From Candidatus Aphodoplasma excrementigallinarum (GTDB taxonomy: Bacteria > Bacillota > Clostridia > UBA1381 > UMGS1253), in assembly GCA_018713805.1 (NCBI GenBank), contig DVOF01000155.1, positions 1-8,266 of the forward strand: a DNA stretch of 8,266 bases, written 5' to 3'. Shown here one piece after another: positions 5,796 through 8,266 of this stretch. Under the pieces are notes generated by a model. It saw only the letters and a program-made list of their open reading frames with translations, was not told where the DNA came from and did not search any database. Numbering within the stretch: the stretch's first letter is position 1; every line of letters begins with the position of its first letter. A program made the translations under genes and the position numbers.

Positions 5796-7199
5796 TTACC
5801 GCCCCTCCCAAAATACAATCTTCAGTATGGTTTTTGTGCCCTCCAACACAGGATACAACGCACTCCGCCTGTGGCCGCAAACCCATAGGATTTCCCCTCC
5901 GCAGCCGATAAGCGGAACGCGCCCGCGCATAGGCGCGCTAACCTTTTCATCTATGAGATATTCCTTCAGTTTCTTTTTCCCTTCCATACCGAACGGGGCA
6001 AATATGTCGCCGTTTTTTCTGCTTCTTATATATATTTGCCCGCTCATGGAATTATAATCAAAATATGCACAGTTTTTTTGTCCAAAATCCGCTTCAGCCG
6101 CAAACTGCTCCTTTGTGAGCAAACGGCTGAAAAACCATGTATCCGCCTCTTTTACATACTGCTTTTCCCCGATCAGCAGCGGATAGGAAAAGCCCCCGTC
6201 AGTGTCCTGCGCGCGGTAAATCCGCACTGCGCCGTACTCCCGGCGTGCAAACAGCGTATCTGTTATGGAAACAGCCTTACCCTGCATATTACCATGGAAC
6301 AGCGCGTCGCAGCGCATCACAGCCGCATAGGACGGTGCCGTACCCATCCGCGCAATCGTCTGCCGGAGCACGCGCAGCCTGGGCGCGCGCTCGGCCGCAC
6401 AGTAGCCCTCCACGTCGACGGTATAACCGCCGTCCTTCTGCTCCGTCACAAGACGCGCCTCCAACTCGGCTGCGCGCTCGTTCAGGTACTGTGCGTCAAG
6501 CGCCAGAAGCAGCGCGTTGTCCGCAAGCGTTTCAATCAAATTCGGGTTATATTCCGCCGCAAGCTGCGGCAAAAGCCGGCTGCGGATCCGGTTACGCGTA
6601 TAGTCCTCCGACAGATTTGTCGCATCCGTCCTGTATTCCTGGCCAAGCTGCTGCAAATACGCCTCGATCTCCGCGCGCGCTACGCACAAAAGCGGGCGTA
6701 CTACGCCGTCAGCGCGGCGCAGCTGGATTCCCTTTAGCCCGTCAATGCCGCTGCCGCGCAGAAAGTACATCAGGCTCGTTTCCGCATTGTCGTTTTTGTT
6801 GTGCGCAGTAGCAATTTTATTAAGCGCGCAGCGTTCTTTCAGCTCGGAAAAGTAGTCATAGCGTACCTGCCGGGCCGCCGCCTCGACGCCCTGCGCGCTG
6901 TCGCGCGCAATCTTTTTTACATCAGCGCGCAAAACGAACAGCTCCATGCCATGTGCCGCGCACAAGCTGCGGCAGAAGGCCTCGTCCGCGTCCGCGTCCG
7001 CGCCGCGCAGCATGTGGTTCACATGCGCCGCATACAGCGTCAGCGAAAGCCGCTCTTTCAGCGATAACAAAACCCGCAAAAGGCAGACCGAGTCTGCCCC
7101 GCCCGACAGGCAAACCAACACGCGGTCTCCCTGTCCCAGCAAAGCGTTGCAAATACAAAACCGTTCAATTTTCTGTTCAAATCCCAAACTATCGTCCAT
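5796..7199 (-). CDS. tilS: tRNA(Ile)-lysidine synthetase
   Basis: This 467-residue enzyme attaches lysine to C34 of the tRNA-Ile CAU anticodon using ATP, so that AUA is read as isoleucine and not AUG as methionine. It is normally essential. The N-terminal N-type ATP pyrophosphatase domain shows the P-loop SGGADS (32-37), HVNHMLRG (59-66), the TAHNKNDNAET motif (131-141) followed by FLRGSGIDGLKG, and RPLL leading to the R-N-R-I-R block (202-206). The C-terminal tRNA-binding domain is recognisable by FAPFGMEGKKKLKEYLIDEK and the final basic WVCGHRRSALYPV region. The length matches full TilS of the Bacillus type. The start is the ATG at 7199, which overlaps the dnaB stop by one base (TGATG) and has GAGG (7207-7210) seven bases upstream. 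The longer open frame into dnaB is not used. An acidic ADADAD run after HMLRG comes from a six-base tandem repeat. Confidence 0.95.
   Translation of the reverse strand: MDDSLGFEQKIERFCICNALLGQGDRVLVCLSGGADSVCLLRVLLSLKERLSLTLYAAHVNHMLRGADADADEAFCRSLCAAHGMELFVLRADVKKIARDSAQGVEAAARQVRYDYFSELKERCALNKIATAHNKNDNAETSLMYFLRGSGIDGLKGIQLRRADGVVRPLLCVARAEIEAYLQQLGQEYRTDATNLSEDYTRNRIRSRLLPQLAAEYNPNLIETLADNALLLALDAQYLNERAAELEARLVTEQKDGGYTVDVEGYCAAERAPRLRVLRQTIARMGTAPSYAAVMRCDALFHGNMQGKAVSITDTLFARREYGAVRIYRAQDTDGGFSYPLLIGEKQYVKEADTWFFSRLLTKEQFAAEADFGQKNCAYFDYNSMSGQIYIRSRKNGDIFAPFGMEGKKKLKEYLIDEKVSAPMRGRVPLIGCGGEILWVCGHRRSALYPVLEGTKTILKIVFWEGR
6984..7001. repeat. Three-copy GTCCGC tandem repeat inside tilS
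   Basis: GTCCGC occurs three times in a row on the plus strand, followed by a partial copy. In tilS it encodes alternating Ala-Asp after the conserved HMLRG. Each unit is in frame (six bases), so copy-number change would alter length without a frameshift. Confidence 0.6.
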
Positions 7200-8266
7200 C
7201 ACATTTCCTCGTCGTGCTGCCGGTCCAAATGCATGAACTTCGTATGCGCGCCGTCCCACCACAGCTTAATCGTACCCGTTTCGCCGTTGCGGTGCTTGGC
7301 GATAATGCACTCTGCAATATTTTTATCCGGCGTATCCGGATTGTAATACTCGTCGCGGTATAAAAACATAACAATGTCCGCATCCTGCTCGATCGCGCCG
7401 GACTCACGCAGGTCGGACAGCATGGGGCGCTTGTTCGTCCGGCTCTCCGGGCCGCGCCCAAGCTGGGACAGCGTCACGACCGGGACCTGGATCTCCTTTG
7501 CTAAAATCTTGAGCGAACGCGAAATCTCCGACACCTCGGTCTGCCGGTTGTCGCCCTTGCTGCGGCCCGACCCCTGCATAAGCTGCAAATAGTCGATAAT
7601 AACGAGCCCGAGGCCGTGCTGCTGCTTGAGCCGCCGGCACTTCGCGCGGATATCGGAAACCGAAATCATCGACGAATCGTCAATGAAGATCGGCGCCTTT
7701 TCAAGCTGCTGTAAATTCTCCCCAATGCTGACCCAATCGTTTGCGTCGAGCGTGCCGTCCTTGAGCTTGTTGCCGCCGACCATCGCCTCCGAGCAAATAA
7801 TGCGGCTCGCAAGCTGCTCGCGCGACATTTCGAGGTTAAACACCGCCGTCGGCACGCCGTGGCGGATCGCCGCATTTTGCGCGATGTTGAGCGCAAAGCT
7901 CGTCTTACCCATCGCAGGACGCGCGGCGATGATTACAAGGTCGCTCTTTTGCAGGCCGGCCGTCATCTGGTCGATATAGCCAAACCCCGTCGGCACGCCG
8001 GTGACCTTGCCCTTGTTGGCCGCCATCTCCTGCATCATCCGGAATGTGTCGCCCAAAAGCTCCTTGATGTGGACGACTCCATGCGAGTCTTTGCCCTGCA
8101 AAATGTCAAAAATCAGCTTTTCCGACTTTTCCAGAACCGTCTCCGGGTCGTCCGTCGCCTCATAGCCCATGTTCACAATGGACGTGCCGGCCTCTATCAG
8201 ACGGCGCAACAGCGCCTTCTGCGCCACAATATCGGCATACTGTGTAATATTGGCCGTCGTCGGCAC
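7199..8266 (-). CDS. dnaB: Replicative DNA helicase DnaB, N-terminus outside the window
   Basis: The last 355 residues of the hexameric replication-fork helicase are visible. A full DnaB is about 440-450 residues, so roughly the first 90 are missing. The GTG at the edge is an internal valine in VPTTANITQYADIV, not a start. The fragment covers the end of the primase-interacting N-terminal domain, the linker, and the whole RecA-like motor. Numbered from the edge, Walker A is ARPAMGKTS (115-123), then come FNLEMS (143-148) and Walker B VIIDYLQLM (222-230). The LSQLGRGPESR segment (266-276) follows, then KRPMLSDLRESGAIEQDAD (279-297) and the final strand region with KHRNGETG (324-331). No intein interrupts the motor motifs. 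The stop TGA overlaps the tilS ATG. In many Firmicutes rplI and a GdpP-type gene lie upstream, beyond this edge. Confidence 0.96.
   Translation of the reverse strand: MPTTANITQYADIVAQKALLRRLIEAGTSIVNMGYEATDDPETVLEKSEKLIFDILQGKDSHGVVHIKELLGDTFRMMQEMAANKGKVTGVPTGFGYIDQMTAGLQKSDLVIIAARPAMGKTSFALNIAQNAAIRHGVPTAVFNLEMSREQLASRIICSEAMVGGNKLKDGTLDANDWVSIGENLQQLEKAPIFIDDSSMISVSDIRAKCRRLKQQHGLGLVIIDYLQLMQGSGRSKGDNRQTEVSEISRSLKILAKEIQVPVVTLSQLGRGPESRTNKRPMLSDLRESGAIEQDADIVMFLYRDEYYNPDTPDKNIAECIIAKHRNGETGTIKLWWDGAHTKFMHLDRQHDEEM

Noticed and set aside
6036..6811. Two overlapping plus-strand open frames (233 and 224 residues) opposite tilS
   Set aside because: Both are Arg- and Pro-rich shadows in different frames of a well-supported tilS gene, with no recognisable domain.
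7199..8266. Intein in dnaB
   Set aside because: DnaB is a common intein host, but the Walker A, Walker B and downstream motor motifs follow each other at normal spacing without insertion.

Overview
The window looks like a chromosomal segment of a low-to-mid GC Firmicute, most likely class Clostridia (Oscillospiraceae/Ruminococcaceae-like). That is an inference from the gene order dnaB-tilS-hpt-ftsH, strong AGGAGG-type ribosome binding sites, a sigma-A-like promoter, and the character of the proteins. All eight supported genes lie on the minus strand, so transcription runs from high to low coordinates and the genes are described in that order.

Region 8266 to 5247 is a tightly packed housekeeping block. 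It holds the replicative helicase dnaB (5' end outside the window), the tRNA-Ile lysidine synthetase tilS (start overlaps the dnaB stop as TGATG) and the hypoxanthine phosphoribosyltransferase hpt (start abuts the tilS stop as TAAATG). A 203-base gap follows, with a plausible promoter, an AT-rich inverted repeat across its -35 region, and a GC-rich leader hairpin. It leads to ftsH, the membrane AAA+ zinc protease, which most likely starts at a TTG codon. The ftsH stop overlaps the start of a 66-residue DUF1858 CxxC protein (ATGA), so the two are probably translationally coupled.

Region 2803 to 253 begins with a 111-base spacer holding a compact structure that can fold as a three-way junction. 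It is followed by a 12-helix MFS-type transporter and a nagA-like N-acetylglucosamine-6-phosphate deacetylase, 16 bases apart. No nagB or PTS gene is visible next to nagA.

Region 252 to 1 has a good extended -10 promoter whose -35 box overlaps the nagA stop codon. It drives a conserved-looking small protein of unknown function that runs off the left edge.

The content is mostly core genome. I see no CRISPR array, insertion sequence, tRNA, rRNA, phage gene or defence system. The points most worth a second look are the structured element between the DUF1858 gene and the transporter, the ftsH-DUF1858 coupling, and the unknown gene at the left edge. The long plus-strand open frames are antisense shadows of the real genes.
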